The notes: generated by a model from the letters alone, not told the origin. Positions 35,143 through 45,106 are shown, numbered from the stretch's first letter. The stretch is 50,587 nucleotides of DNA from Shewanella sp. MBTL60-112-B2 (GCF_019655055.1 NZ_BPFA01000036.1:1-50587); one strand, 5' to 3'. Numbers and translations: made by a program.

Positions 35143-36024
35143 TTGAAGCGTATAAGCAATATAAATACCTATATTAAAAATAATACCAAAACCAATGTTA
35201 TTTTGCTGGCAAGCTTACTGGCTGCAGGTTCACTTCAGGCAAAAGAGCTGGTCACTATGAGTAATGATATCACTGGAGTAGCAGGTTTAACTCCTGCAGA
35301 TGATCTTTATAAACTTACGGTGTTTGATAACAATTTCATTTTACCGGTTTACCAAACGCAATCTGCAAATCAAGCTTACTACGCTCCTCAAAACCCAAAT
35401 AATGACGAGATCAGCGAAACCAATGTGCAGTTTCAGCTCAGCCTAAAATATGGCATCGCGAATAATCTATTCACTGATAATGATGGCTTCTACATCGCTT
35501 ACAGCCAAATATCTAATTGGCAGGCATATGACGACTCAGCCTATTTCCGAGATTCGCAGTATCAGCCGCAAGTGTTCTGGTTTTGGCAGCACGGAGACGC
35601 TACCGATGCGTGGAAAAGCACTAGCTTAGGTTTCGAGCACCAATCAAATGGCAAAGGTGGCGTTTATGAGCGAAGTTGGAACCGTGTTTATCTCGAGTTT
35701 TCATTAGCGTACAAGGATATTGTATTCAGTATAAAACCTTGGTTGAGAGCGGACTTTTCAGGCACGGATTATAATCCTGATATTGAAGACTATATGGGCT
35801 ATGGCACTGTCAAAGGGGATTGGTATTTTGGTGAGCATCAAGTGAGCCTAACCATAAGAAACCTGGTAGAAAGTGGCTTTTCTAAAGGCTATGAAGAATT
35901 GAGCTGGCGCTTTCCAATATATAAAGGCTTAAGAGGTTACCTAAAGCTGCAAAGTGGCTATGGCATGACAATTTCTGATTATAATCATTTTGATAACGCA
36001 GTCGGCATTGGCATTGCGCTGTAA
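35143..36024 (+). CDS. pldA: Outer-membrane phospholipase A (OMPLA)
   Basis: The 293-residue protein has a signal peptide (cleavage near LQA-KE, residue 33), then a 12-stranded beta-barrel pattern. The catalytic His-Ser-Asn triad is visible: H166 and S168 in FEHQSNG and N180 in SWNR. OMPLA hydrolyses phospholipids that reach the outer leaflet and keeps outer-membrane lipid asymmetry. The start is a TTG at 35143, preceded by AGGGAG about 9 nt upstream; no in-frame ATG occurs until after the signal peptide, so the TTG start is well supported. It is a single gene followed by the acetyltransferase gene. Confidence 0.92.
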   Translation: MKRISNINTYIKNNTKTNVILLASLLAAGSLQAKELVTMSNDITGVAGLTPADDLYKLTVFDNNFILPVYQTQSANQAYYAPQNPNNDEISETNVQFQLSLKYGIANNLFTDNDGFYIAYSQISNWQAYDDSAYFRDSQYQPQVFWFWQHGDATDAWKSTSLGFEHQSNGKGGVYERSWNRVYLEFSLAYKDIVFSIKPWLRADFSGTDYNPDIEDYMGYGTVKGDWYFGEHQVSLTIRNLVESGFSKGYEELSWRFPIYKGLRGYLKLQSGYGMTISDYNHFDNAVGIGIAL

Positions 36025-36076
36025 GATTGAGTGGTTATTGAATCAACTTTACTAAGTTAACATTTCAAGGTCTAAA

Positions 36077-36727
36077 ATGAACCAGTTCACCAGTTGGCTT
36101 GACTCTAAAAAGCTTAAAGAGCAAGTCGTTAACCCCAATATTGAAGTGGGTGAGTACTCATATTACTCTGGCTTTTATCACGGCAAATCTTTTGAAGATC
36201 AAGCTGTGCGCTATTTGCTGGGTGATGGCTCAACCATAGATGTGTGGGAGGCCGGGGTATTTGGCGAAGTTGATAAGCTGATTATCGGCAAGTTCTGTTC
36301 AATCGCTTCTGGTGCGTGTTTTATGCTGGCGGGTAACCAGGGCCATCGACTGGACTGGATTTCAACCTATCCGTTTTCCCAAGAGACCTTTGGTGATGGG
36401 GTTAACAGTGGTTTTGAGCGTGCGGGCAACACTGTTATCGGCAACGATGTGTGGATTGGCTCTGAGGCGATGATCATGCCTGGCGTGACAATTGGTGACG
36501 GCGCGGTGATTGGCGCGCGTGCAGTGATTACTAAAGATGTAGCGCCTTATAGCGTGGTGGTCGGCAGTAACAAGCTGGTTAAGCTGAGGTTCGAGCCAGA
36601 GTTAATTGCTCAGCTGTTACAGATAAAGTGGTGGGATTGGCCGCTGGAGAAACTAAAAGGTGCCATGCCATTAATGTGTAGCGCTGATATTGAAGGTTTA
36701 TATCAATATCATCTTGAGCATCAATAG
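36077..36727 (+). CDS. CatB/Vat-family xenobiotic acetyltransferase
   Basis: The 216-residue left-handed beta-helix protein has hexapeptide repeats (IGKFCSIASGACFMLAG, GNDVWIGSEAMIMPGVTIGDGAVIGARAVIT). The family motif GNQGHRLDWISTYPF contains the probable catalytic His (H90). Relatives acetylate chloramphenicol or streptogramins from acetyl-CoA. The motif differs from classical CatB (NGANHRMDG), so substrate and resistance are not assured. It starts 52 bp after pldA ends, with AAGG before the ATG, and is followed by a strong terminator shared with ybiT. Confidence 0.82.
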   Translation: MNQFTSWLDSKKLKEQVVNPNIEVGEYSYYSGFYHGKSFEDQAVRYLLGDGSTIDVWEAGVFGEVDKLIIGKFCSIASGACFMLAGNQGHRLDWISTYPFSQETFGDGVNSGFERAGNTVIGNDVWIGSEAMIMPGVTIGDGAVIGARAVITKDVAPYSVVVGSNKLVKLRFEPELIAQLLQIKWWDWPLEKLKGAMPLMCSADIEGLYQYHLEHQ

Positions 36728-36774
36728 GCTTTAGCTAGAAGGTGAAGTTAAATTCTGACCTTAATGGTTTACAT

Positions 36775-36814
36775 AAAAAATGGCGCTGACCGTCAAGGTT
36801 AGCGCCATTTTTTT
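36775..36814. terminator. Bidirectional Rho-independent terminator
   Basis: AAAAAATGGCGCTgACC / GGTtAGCGCCATTTTTTT forms a long stem with A- and T-tracts on the two sides. It lies between the convergent acetyltransferase and ybiT genes. Confidence 0.85.
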
Positions 36815-36858
36815 CATTGGACTGACAAGACATGCTTGATGGCATGCCCAGTTATCAA

Positions 36859-38469
36859 TTAAGCGTTCTTCTTGGCTTCATTTTCAGCCTGACTTGCCAT
36901 GTACTCATTGAAGGTACCCTGGAAGTTAACTAGCTTCTTGTTTTTAACATCGATAATACGCGTTGCCAAAGATGAAACAAACTCACGGTCGTGGCTAACG
37001 AAAATCAGCGTACCTTCATACACTTTAAGCGCATTATTTAACGCTTCGATCGCTTCCATATCCATGTGGTTAGTTGGCTCATCCATTACCAGTACGTTGA
37101 TGTCCATCATCATTAACTTACCGAATAACAGACGGTTTTTCTCACCACCAGAACAGTTACGCGCTTTCTTGTTGATGTCGTCTTCTGTAAATAATAGACG
37201 GCCTAGCATGCCACGTACCATTAGGTCGTTATGCTTTGGAAGGCGCCACTGAGACATCCAATCAAATAGGCTAAGGTCATTGTCAAAGTCTTTGCTGCTG
37301 TCTTGTGGGCAATAGCCGATAGACGCGTTTTCAGACCATTTGATTACGCCATGGTTGTTTTGTAATTCATTTACTAAACAACGTAAGAAGGTTGATTTAC
37401 CCACACCGTTCTCACCAATAACGGCAAGCTTAGCGCCAGCTTCAAGGATTAACTCGCCGCCTTCAAATAGGGTTTCGCCGTCAAAACCGTGACCAACGTT
37501 TTCAAGAATAAGCGCCTGACGGTGCATCTTCTTGCCATCATCGAAACGCAGTGATGGTGTCATACGGCTTGAAGATTTAACTTCATCTAAGCTGATTTTT
37601 TCTAGCTTCTTAGCACGAGAACTCGCTTGCTTCGCTTTAGACGCGTTAGCACCGAAACGGTTAACGAAGTCTTGAAGTTCGGTCATTTCAGCACTTTTCT
37701 TAGCGTTACCCGCAAGCAACTGCTCTTGAATAAGTGAAGATGCTTCCATGAAGTACTCGTAGTTACCAGGGTAAATACGTAGCTCGCCGTAATCAATATC
37801 CGCCATATGGGTACAAACAGTGTTTAAGAAGTGTCTGTCGTGCGAAATGATGATCATGGTGCACTTACGTTTGTTTAGCTCTTCAGCCAACCAGTTAATG
37901 GTATGAATATCCAAGTTGTTGGTTGGTTCGTCCAGTAGCAAGATATCTGGATTTGAGAACAATGCCTGTGCCAGTAGTACACGCAATTTAAAACCGGGTG
38001 CGACTTGACTCATTAAGCCAAAATGGAACTCTTCTTCGATACCGGCTTCAAGTAGGATTTCACCTGCACGGCTTTCAGCACTGTAACCGTCCATTTCAGC
38101 AAACTCACTTTCAAGTTCGCCCACTTTCATACCATCTTCTTCGCTCATTTCTGGCAGTGAATAGATACGCTCACGTTCTTGCTTGATTTCCCACAGTTTT
38201 GTATCGCCTTGAATTACCGCGTCAATAACGCTGTATTCTTCAAATGCGAACTGGTTCTGGCTCAAGGTACCGACTTTTTGACCAGGGGTAATTGAAACAT
38301 TACCTGAAGTCGGTGCAAGCTCGCCACTGAGGATCTTCATAAAGGTGGATTTACCACAACCATTTGCGCCGATTAAGCCGTAGCGATTGCCGTTACCGAA
38401 CTTAGCGGAAATGTTTTCGAATAATGGCTCTGGGCCAAACTGCATCGTAATATTTGCGGTAGAAATCAA
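36859..38469 (-). CDS. ybiT: ABC-F ATPase YbiT
   Basis: The 536-residue protein has two ABC domains in one chain (Walker A GANGCGKS near 34 and GENGVGKS near 350) with two LLLDEPTNNLD / VMDEPTNHMD Walker B motifs and no membrane segment. It matches E. coli YbiT closely along its length. ABC-F proteins bind the ribosomal E-site region and affect translation elongation, and YbiT is one of the housekeeping paralogs. It is a single gene with its own terminator downstream. Confidence 0.92.
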   Translation of the reverse strand: MISTANITMQFGPEPLFENISAKFGNGNRYGLIGANGCGKSTFMKILSGELAPTSGNVSITPGQKVGTLSQNQFAFEEYSVIDAVIQGDTKLWEIKQERERIYSLPEMSEEDGMKVGELESEFAEMDGYSAESRAGEILLEAGIEEEFHFGLMSQVAPGFKLRVLLAQALFSNPDILLLDEPTNNLDIHTINWLAEELNKRKCTMIIISHDRHFLNTVCTHMADIDYGELRIYPGNYEYFMEASSLIQEQLLAGNAKKSAEMTELQDFVNRFGANASKAKQASSRAKKLEKISLDEVKSSSRMTPSLRFDDGKKMHRQALILENVGHGFDGETLFEGGELILEAGAKLAVIGENGVGKSTFLRCLVNELQNNHGVIKWSENASIGYCPQDSSKDFDNDLSLFDWMSQWRLPKHNDLMVRGMLGRLLFTEDDINKKARNCSGGEKNRLLFGKLMMMDINVLVMDEPTNHMDMEAIEALNNALKVYEGTLIFVSHDREFVSSLATRIIDVKNKKLVNFQGTFNEYMASQAENEAKKNA

Positions 38470-38716
38470 AAGAGTATCCTGAGTGAATAATATAAAGTGA
38501 AAGCCAAAGACGCTAACAGGTTAGTGAGACTAATCCTGTTCGAGAGGCAAAACAGCCGCGGATTATACAGAGGTAGGTGCTTAGATGTCGAGCAATCATG
38601 CGATGAATCAAGGCTTATTTATTTGATAGGCCTTGTTTTCATCGTTGACGACGCTTTTATAGCGAAGGGTATCGCGTATTATTAGTACATGCAGGCATTA
38701 GCGGGAAGTCGGACGG

Positions 38717-39706
38717 CTATTTGACGACTGTTCCTCTAATGATGATATCAGACAGCTTGTTGCAGTCTTCAGTTTCAATTGCACGAATAAGCTGGGTTAC
38801 CGCATGGTAACCAAATTCTTCAACATCATGCCTAATACAAGGTATAGAGATCCCAAAATGAGTTGCTGTTTTGATTTCATCAATGCTGTAAAAATGAATA
38901 TCAGTACCTAGGCGGTAGTTGTGCTGCACACAGGCTTCTAGGGCGCCTAAGGTGATTTGGTTGTTTAACCCAATAATGGCATCTGGCTTTTTCTCTGTAA
39001 GATACTGTTCTACTAATTGTTTAGCGAGCTCAGTATTAAAGTCTGCTTTTATCACATCAACTTGAATATTTGAGTCTGCTTCTTCTGCAGCCATTTTTAG
39101 TCCAGCAAGCCTTGAGTTGGCGACTTTGGAGTTTGCTGAGCCTGAGACTATTAATACCCGTTGGTAATCTTTTGATATGACTTCTTTACCCAACTTGTAA
39201 CCTGAGTCAATGTTATCTAAATACACGCCGCAGACATGGGGCGCTTCAATGTGTCTGTCTAGTAACACCACAGGAATAGATAACTTCTTTAAGGTGGCAA
39301 AGTAATCTGGAGTGTAATGCTCATCTTCTGAGATCACCGCAATGATAATACCGTCAATGTTATAGCTCATTAGGGTATTAACCGCATTTTGCTCCATTTC
39401 TTGTGATTCATCAGAGCTAAAGAATAAGCAGTTATAACCGGTTTTGTTGGCACTGCGGATAATGGACTTTACCGCGCTGGCGAAAAACGGGTTGATGATA
39501 GTTGGCACGATCACGCCGATGGTTTGCGAGCGAGACTTTAACCCTTTGGCCATAAAGTTGGGAATGTAGCCCATCTCTTTAGCTATCTTTTGGATCTTCT
39601 CACAAGTATCTGGCTTTACTTTCTCTGGTGTCGATAGGGCTCGACTCACCGTAATTGACGATACATTAGCAACTTTAGCTATGTCTGCTAGCTTAATTTT
39701 TTTCAT
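38717..39706 (-). CDS. LacI-family repressor of the pentitol/lyxose locus
   Basis: The 329-residue regulator begins with the LacI HTH (KIKLADIAKVANVSSITVSRAL, then the hinge and GYIPNFMAKGLKSR) and continues into a periplasmic-binding-protein-like sugar domain. It is divergent from the dehydrogenase operon. The intergenic region holds two copies of an almost palindromic site in opposite orientation, one near each promoter, and a weaker copy lies upstream of the lyxose isomerase gene. It should repress these genes until a pentose or pentitol binds. The inducer is not identified; D-lyxose, xylitol and arabitol are candidates. Confidence 0.88.
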   Translation of the reverse strand: MKKIKLADIAKVANVSSITVSRALSTPEKVKPDTCEKIQKIAKEMGYIPNFMAKGLKSRSQTIGVIVPTIINPFFASAVKSIIRSANKTGYNCLFFSSDESQEMEQNAVNTLMSYNIDGIIIAVISEDEHYTPDYFATLKKLSIPVVLLDRHIEAPHVCGVYLDNIDSGYKLGKEVISKDYQRVLIVSGSANSKVANSRLAGLKMAAEEADSNIQVDVIKADFNTELAKQLVEQYLTEKKPDAIIGLNNQITLGALEACVQHNYRLGTDIHFYSIDEIKTATHFGISIPCIRHDVEEFGYHAVTQLIRAIETEDCNKLSDIIIRGTVVK

Positions 39707-39835
39707 CTTATTCTCTGGGCTGAAGTTACCGCTTGCTTGATATAGCTGAGCGGTGAAACGAGCAAACGCCTTAGTCGGTTATCTAATGTTCTGTCGGCAA
39801 TCATATTTGAGTTTTTGTCATTATAACAGTAATTA

Positions 39836-39855
39836 AATGTTATCGATGTCATTAA
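39836..39855. promoter_or_regulatory. LacI-family operator, copy 1
   Basis: AATGTTATCGATGTCATTAA is a near-palindrome around ATCGAT, 130 bp upstream of the repressor gene's start. Copy 2 is its reverse complement with one base changed. Confidence 0.7.
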
Positions 39856-39996
39856 TGTGCACTTGTAAATATTAGTGGTTGCTGATTGTTTTTAAAAATG
39901 AAAACAGTTATTTCCATTGTCTTGGCTGCATCCCGCAGATTTTGTGAGTTAAAACGCAGTCGTCATTACCGCAAAAGATTATCTTAATTAAAAGTG

Positions 39997-40016
39997 TTAA
40001 TGATATCGATAACATT
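39997..40016. promoter_or_regulatory. LacI-family operator, copy 2
   Basis: TTAATGATATCGATAACATT lies 24 bp before the dehydrogenase ATG, where bound repressor would block transcription. It matches copy 1 in inverted orientation at 19 of 20 bases. Confidence 0.75.
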
Positions 40017-40039
40017 AAATATCAAAAGGGAAGCATTAC

Positions 40040-41074
40040 ATGAAAGCTCTGGTACTTGAACAAATCAATGAACTGGTATTAAAAGAGATTGCCACTCCAG
40101 AACATGTTGGCGCACATGACGTAAAGATCAAAATTCAAGCCGTTGGCATTTGTGGATCAGACGTTCATTACTTATCTCATGGTCGCATTGGTCACTTTGT
40201 CGTTGAAAAGCCGATGATCCTTGGTCATGAAGCGGCTGGTATCGTCACCGCGGTGGGTAGCAATGTTAAGCACCTTAAAGAAGGTGACCGAGTGTGTATG
40301 GAACCGGGTATTCCTCAGCCACAGTCTGCAGAAACCATGGAAGGGATCTATAACTTAGACCCAGATGTACAGTTTTGGGCTACACCTCCTTATGATGGTT
40401 GCTGCTCTGAGTACGTTGTTCATCCTGCAGCGTTCACCTTTAAAATTCCTGAGCATATGAGCTATGCAGAAGGTGCCATGGTCGAGCCTTTAGCTATTGG
40501 CATGCAGGCTGCGACAAAAGCTGAAATCAAACCCGGTGATATAGGCTTAGTTTACGGCGCGGGGACGATTGGTGTTATGTGCGCGCTATCAGCACTTGCG
40601 AGTGGCTGCGCTGAAGTCATCGTGGTTGATGTAGTCAATGAAAAGCTAGCAACGATTAATGATTATGACGGCATTACCGTGGTTAATAGCTTAAGCCAAG
40701 ATGTGGCTAAGATTGTTGCGGCTAAAACTGGCGGTCGTGGCGTTAATGTAGTGTTTGAGTGTTGCGGCGTTGAAGCGGTTATCACTCGTATATGTGAGCA
40801 TGTAGCGCCAAATGGCACGGTTGTTTTAGTGGGTATGCCTGTTGAACCAGTTAAATTCGACATTGTTGCGGCTCAGGTGAAAGAGATCACCTTCAAGACC
40901 ATCTTCCGTTACGCCAATATGTACCCTAAAACCATCAACCTTATCGCTTCTGGCAAGTTAAACGTTAAACCGTTAATCAGCAAAACGTTTAAGTTTGAAG
41001 ACTCACTTGAGGCCTACGCTAGAGCGATAGAAGCCAATCCTTCAGATGTGAAGATTATGATTGAGATGGAGTAA
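40040..41074 (+). CDS. Zinc-dependent polyol (xylitol/sorbitol/arabitol-type) dehydrogenase
   Basis: The 344-residue medium-chain dehydrogenase has catalytic-zinc residues C38 (GICGSD) and H63-E64 (GHEAAG), and a Rossmann loop GLVYGAGTIGVMC. An acidic residue at the end of the following strand (VVDVVN) favours NAD+ over NADP+. The usual structural-zinc Cys cluster is lost (GDRVCMEPGIPQ), as in sorbitol/xylitol dehydrogenases. With xylulokinase next door, oxidation of a pentitol to D-xylulose is the likely reaction. The order dehydrogenase-xylB-ABC importer suggests uptake of the pentitol from outside. Confidence 0.88.
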   Translation: MKALVLEQINELVLKEIATPEHVGAHDVKIKIQAVGICGSDVHYLSHGRIGHFVVEKPMILGHEAAGIVTAVGSNVKHLKEGDRVCMEPGIPQPQSAETMEGIYNLDPDVQFWATPPYDGCCSEYVVHPAAFTFKIPEHMSYAEGAMVEPLAIGMQAATKAEIKPGDIGLVYGAGTIGVMCALSALASGCAEVIVVDVVNEKLATINDYDGITVVNSLSQDVAKIVAAKTGGRGVNVVFECCGVEAVITRICEHVAPNGTVVLVGMPVEPVKFDIVAAQVKEITFKTIFRYANMYPKTINLIASGKLNVKPLISKTFKFEDSLEAYARAIEANPSDVKIMIEME

Positions 41075-41077
41075 CGG

Positions 41078-42574
41078 ATGAATATTGTCGCGGGTGTCGA
41101 TTGTGGCACACAGGGCACTAAGGTCATTCTGGTTGATCTCGACACATCTTGCGTGTTGGCTGAATGTTCAGCTCCCCATGAATTGATCTCTGAATCCAAT
41201 GGCCGACGTGAGCAGCTGCCAAGTTGGTGGCTTGATGCTTTAATAACGGCTTTTGAACAAGCGGTAATTACGGCGAATATTGACCCTAAGTTGATTAAAG
41301 CCATAGGGGTGTCGGGCCAGCAACATGGCCTAGTCGCTTTAGATAAGCAGAGTGAAGTCATTCGCCCAGCCAAACTTTGGTGTGACACTGAAACCGCCCC
41401 AGAGAATGCACAATTATTGCAGATGCTAGGTGGTGAACAGGCGTGTATCGACAAGTTAGGCCTTAGAGTTGAAACTGGCTACACGGCTTCAAAGATCCTC
41501 TGGATGAAGCTGCATGAGCCTGAAAACTTTGCCAAGATTGCCCATATTTTACTGCCTCACGATTACCTTAATTTCTGGTTAACCGGTGAGTTCAGCGCCG
41601 ACTATGGTGATGCTTCTGGCACAGGTTTATTCGATGTGCGTAATCGTTGCTGGAATGAGGAGGTGTGCGCGCTTATCGATCCTAGTGGCAATCTTTTTAA
41701 CGCGTTGCCAGCACTACACTGCGCGGAAAAGGCCGCTGGTGTGGTGATAGGTCAGGCAAAAGAACGTTTAGGTTTAAGTGATAACGTTGTGGTGTCATCT
41801 GGCGGTGGCGATAACATGATGGGCGCTATCGGTACCGGTAACGTCAAAAATGGCATCATCACTATGTCGCTTGGTACATCTGGCACTATCTATACCTTCT
41901 CTGACACACCTGTGGTGTTAAAGCATCCGAGTATTGCCAATTTCTGTTCAAGCTCAAATGGTTGGATGCCGCTTATTTGTACCATGAATGTGACCTCCGC
42001 CACTAGCCTAGTGCAAGACGTACTCAATATGGATCTGATTGAGTTTAATCAATCACTTGACGCCTCTGAGATCGGTGCTGGCAATATCAGTTTCTTGCAG
42101 TTCTTTAACGGCGAGCGCGTGCCTGCATTACCAGACGGGAAAGCATCTATCCATGGTTTAGATGCGGCCAACTTTACCCGTGACAATTTAGTGCGTGCTG
42201 TGGTTGAAGGCGCCACCTTTGGCCTGAAATACGGTTTAGAGTTACTGCGTGATGCTGGGATCAGCATTGAGCAGATCAGATTAATTGGCGGCGGCGCAAA
42301 GTCCGCTCATTGGCGACAAATGGTTGCCGATGCAATGAACTGTGAAGTGATTTGTCCAGAAGTTGAAGAAGCCGCAGCCCTTGGTGCAGCCATTCAAGCA
42401 AGTTGGGCGCTTACTGGTGTAATTAGCTTTGATGCCATTGATGAGCTCATCGTGCTTGATGAAACTAGCCGTACTTTACCTATAGCTAATAACGTTGCAG
42501 CTTACCAATTAGCGTATCAAAGATATGTGTCTACGTTAAATAATCAATATCCACAATTACAGGGGCAGTGCTAA
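41078..42574 (+). CDS. xylB: Xylulokinase
   Basis: The 498-residue FGGY-family kinase has the N-terminal GVDCGTQGTKVILVD phosphate loop and the signature GVSGQQHGLVALD. The ATP-binding GGGDNMMGAIGTG lies in the middle, and IRLIGGGAKSAHWRQ near 400. XylB phosphorylates D-xylulose to D-xylulose 5-phosphate for the pentose phosphate pathway. It starts 3 bp after the dehydrogenase stop, and its stop overlaps the next ATG (TAATG), so the operon is tightly packed. Length is normal. Confidence 0.92.
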   Translation: MNIVAGVDCGTQGTKVILVDLDTSCVLAECSAPHELISESNGRREQLPSWWLDALITAFEQAVITANIDPKLIKAIGVSGQQHGLVALDKQSEVIRPAKLWCDTETAPENAQLLQMLGGEQACIDKLGLRVETGYTASKILWMKLHEPENFAKIAHILLPHDYLNFWLTGEFSADYGDASGTGLFDVRNRCWNEEVCALIDPSGNLFNALPALHCAEKAAGVVIGQAKERLGLSDNVVVSSGGGDNMMGAIGTGNVKNGIITMSLGTSGTIYTFSDTPVVLKHPSIANFCSSSNGWMPLICTMNVTSATSLVQDVLNMDLIEFNQSLDASEIGAGNISFLQFFNGERVPALPDGKASIHGLDAANFTRDNLVRAVVEGATFGLKYGLELLRDAGISIEQIRLIGGGAKSAHWRQMVADAMNCEVICPEVEEAAALGAAIQASWALTGVISFDAIDELIVLDETSRTLPIANNVAAYQLAYQRYVSTLNNQYPQLQGQC

Positions 42575-44058
42575 TGAGTGCTCCAGCTTTATTGTCGGTC
42601 AACTCGGTTAAAAAATCTTTTGGTGAAGTGAAAGCGCTTAAGCATATTAACTTCACCCTTAATGCGGGTGAAATCCATGCCTTATGTGGTGGTAACGGCG
42701 CTGGTAAAAGTACTTTCCTAAGCATTGTGATGGGTTTTTTGCAGCCAGATGAAGGCAGCATCATGGTTAATGGCGAGCCTAAAGTGTTCGCTAATGCTAA
42801 AGAAGCCATAGCAGCAGGGATCACCATTGTTCAGCAAGAGCTGAGCATGATCCCAAACCTTACCGTTGCTGAAAACATCTATCTTGGGCAAGAGCCGCGT
42901 AATCGTTTTGGGATTGTGGATTTTAAAACACTCAACCAAAGAGCTCAGGCTCTTATGGATGAATTGGAGTTTGATATTCCGGTTAATGCCATGCTCCACA
43001 CGTTAAGTGTTGCCCATCAACAATTGGTAGAAATTGCCAAGGCGTTGTCACACTCCAATGCCAATATTGTATTTTTAGATGAACCGACATCAGCCATTGG
43101 CGAAGAAGACTCTAAGAAGCTATTTAAAGCGATTAAGTCACTTGCAGCTAAGGGGAAAGGCATTGTCTATGTCTCACATCGATTATCTGAAATCTTTGAA
43201 AACTGCAGCCATTACACAGTGTTTAGGGACGGAACCTATATCAGTGAAGGCCTAATCGATGAGATTACTCGAGAGCATCTTATTGAGCGGATCATTGGTG
43301 GTCAGATCAACGAAGAGTTTTCAAAGTTCAATCAGCCTAGCGAACAAAAGCTGTTAGAAGTGAAAAATCTAACATCAAATAAATTCAATGATATTTCATT
43401 CTCGGTCAATAAAGGCGAGATCCTCGGGATTTATGGGTTAGTGGGTTCAGGCCGTTCTGAAGTCCTTAATGCTATTTTTGGCGTTGATGAATTTTCAAGT
43501 GGCACTATCTACTTTAACGATAAAGAGTTCAAAAAACTTAAGCCTAGACAAGCGATAAAGTCTGGTATGGCATATGTCACCGAAGACAGAAAATCGTCAG
43601 GTTTAGTATTGAGTAGCTCTGTAGGTGACAACATCTCAATCTCTTCGCTTGAGCAATGCTCAACTTCTTTTGTTGTGAATGAAAAACAAGAGAAGCAGCG
43701 AATCGAATCAATGATCGACCTATTTAAGATTAAAACGCCCAATAAAGAGCAAATCGTTGGCAACCTTTCTGGTGGCAATCAACAAAAGGTAGTGCTTGGT
43801 CGCTGGTCATTAACCAACCCACAACTGCTTATGCTCGATGAGCCAACACGCGGTATTGATGTAGGCGCGAAAAAAGAGATCTACAAATACATGTCTGAAC
43901 AAGCTCTGCAAGGGAAGGGGATCATCATGGTGTCTTCTGAATTGCCAGAAATAATCGGCATGAGTGACCGCATTATTGTATTTAAAAATGGTGAATTAGT
44001 CAGCGAGCTGTCGCAGGCTGAAGCCACCCAACAACTGTTATTAAGTCTTGCTTCTTAG
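42574..44058 (+). CDS. Sugar ABC importer ATPase (RbsA/XylG-like)
   Basis: The protein has two ABC domains in one chain. The first has GGNGAGKST and a normal Walker B (IVFLDEPTSA). The second has a degenerate P-loop (VGSGRSE) with LSGGNQQKVVLGRW and MLDEPTRG, as is usual for RbsA-type ATPases. It powers uptake of a pentose or pentitol with the permease and binding protein downstream. I chose the ATG at 42574 (494 residues), which overlaps the xylB stop and has AGGGG upstream; a GTG two codons earlier is less likely. Confidence 0.9.
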   Translation: MSAPALLSVNSVKKSFGEVKALKHINFTLNAGEIHALCGGNGAGKSTFLSIVMGFLQPDEGSIMVNGEPKVFANAKEAIAAGITIVQQELSMIPNLTVAENIYLGQEPRNRFGIVDFKTLNQRAQALMDELEFDIPVNAMLHTLSVAHQQLVEIAKALSHSNANIVFLDEPTSAIGEEDSKKLFKAIKSLAAKGKGIVYVSHRLSEIFENCSHYTVFRDGTYISEGLIDEITREHLIERIIGGQINEEFSKFNQPSEQKLLEVKNLTSNKFNDISFSVNKGEILGIYGLVGSGRSEVLNAIFGVDEFSSGTIYFNDKEFKKLKPRQAIKSGMAYVTEDRKSSGLVLSSSVGDNISISSLEQCSTSFVVNEKQEKQRIESMIDLFKIKTPNKEQIVGNLSGGNQQKVVLGRWSLTNPQLLMLDEPTRGIDVGAKKEIYKYMSEQALQGKGIIMVSSELPEIIGMSDRIIVFKNGELVSELSQAEATQQLLLSLAS

Positions 44059-44068
44059 GATATAAAAA

Positions 44069-45106
44069 ATGAATACATCTGTTGCTACAGATAAGAGTCT
44101 GAGATTACCCATTACTCGACTAAAACCACTATTACATAAATACGGCATCGTATTAGCGTTTTTGTTTATTTGCGCGACCATCGCCGTATTAGGTGAAGTC
44201 TGTATCCATAATGGCATGTGGGATAGTAATTATTTCTTAACACAAGGCAATTTGTTGTCGGTTTTACGTCAAGTTTCTATCAATGGCATTTTGGCTGTGG
44301 GTATGACGTTTGTAATTATTGTTGCCGGTGTCGATTTATCTGTGGGCTCAGTATTGGCGCTTGCGGGGATTGTTGCCGCCCGCTTTGTGACAACCTCAGA
44401 AAGTATGCTGATTGGTGGTTTTGATTCACCTATTTTACTACCGCTCATGGTGGCTATTTGTATCGGTGCCATTTGTGGCTTTTTAAACGGCTACATTATT
44501 TCAAAATTCCGTCTGCAAGCCTTTATCGTGACCATGGGGATGCTGTCTGTTGCCCGCGGTATGACGATGTTAACAACCGATGGCAACCCAGTATCCTCGC
44601 TTGATAGAGGTTTCAGAGCATTAGGTAATAGCTACACCTTTGGCATTCCTACTCCTGTGGTTATCTTTGCTGTGATTTTTGTTGCGGCCTGGTTCCTACT
44701 GAATAAGACGGTGTTTGGTCGTTATGTATTTGCGGTCGGGGGTAATGAAAAATCGGCTCAAACATCAGGTATTGACGTGCATAAGGTCAAGGTGGCGGTT
44801 TACACCCTATGTGGCGTAATGGCTGCAATTGCTGGTTTAATTTTGACAGCTCGTACGGGTTCTGCTCAAACAAGCGCGGGTTTTGGCTATGAGCTTGATG
44901 CCATTGCTGCCGTAGTTATTGGTGGTACTTCTATGGCTGGTGGACTCGGCACACTGACGGGCACCTTGTTTGGCGTGCTGATTATTGGTGTGATGAATAA
45001 CGGCCTTGATTTACTCGGCGTTCAGTCTTACTACCAACAGATCATTAAAGGCTTGCTTATTGTTGCTGCAGTAATGCTTGACCCATCTAGAAAGCAGTCT
45101 CGTTAA
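44069..45106 (+). CDS. Sugar ABC importer permease (RbsC-like)
   Basis: The 345-residue protein has about eight to ten transmembrane segments and the RbsC-family motif block VGMTFVIIVAGVDLSVGSVLALAG. A second conserved segment, AVVIGGTSMAGGLGTLTGTLFGV, lies near the C-terminus and contacts the ATPase. It follows the ATPase gene by 10 bp and completes a CUT2-type importer with it and the binding protein. Confidence 0.9.
   Translation: MNTSVATDKSLRLPITRLKPLLHKYGIVLAFLFICATIAVLGEVCIHNGMWDSNYFLTQGNLLSVLRQVSINGILAVGMTFVIIVAGVDLSVGSVLALAGIVAARFVTTSESMLIGGFDSPILLPLMVAICIGAICGFLNGYIISKFRLQAFIVTMGMLSVARGMTMLTTDGNPVSSLDRGFRALGNSYTFGIPTPVVIFAVIFVAAWFLLNKTVFGRYVFAVGGNEKSAQTSGIDVHKVKVAVYTLCGVMAAIAGLILTARTGSAQTSAGFGYELDAIAAVVIGGTSMAGGLGTLTGTLFGVLIIGVMNNGLDLLGVQSYYQQIIKGLLIVAAVMLDPSRKQSR

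Larger units (their letters stand above)
39707..40039. other. Divergent promoter region of the pentitol locus
   Basis: The gap between the repressor gene and the dehydrogenase gene. Apart from the two operator copies listed separately, it contains TTTTGTGAG (about 39938), a possible half-site for CRP. No complete CRP site or unambiguous -35/-10 pair is seen. Confidence 0.4.

Noticed and set aside
36077..36727. Clinical chloramphenicol-resistance gene
   Set aside because: The fold and family fit CatB/Vat, but the active-site motif is altered and there is no mobile-element context, so resistance cannot be claimed.
38497..38685. 62-codon frame between ybiT and the lacI-type gene
   Set aside because: No ribosome site, no domain, and it covers the ybiT promoter region on the opposite strand.
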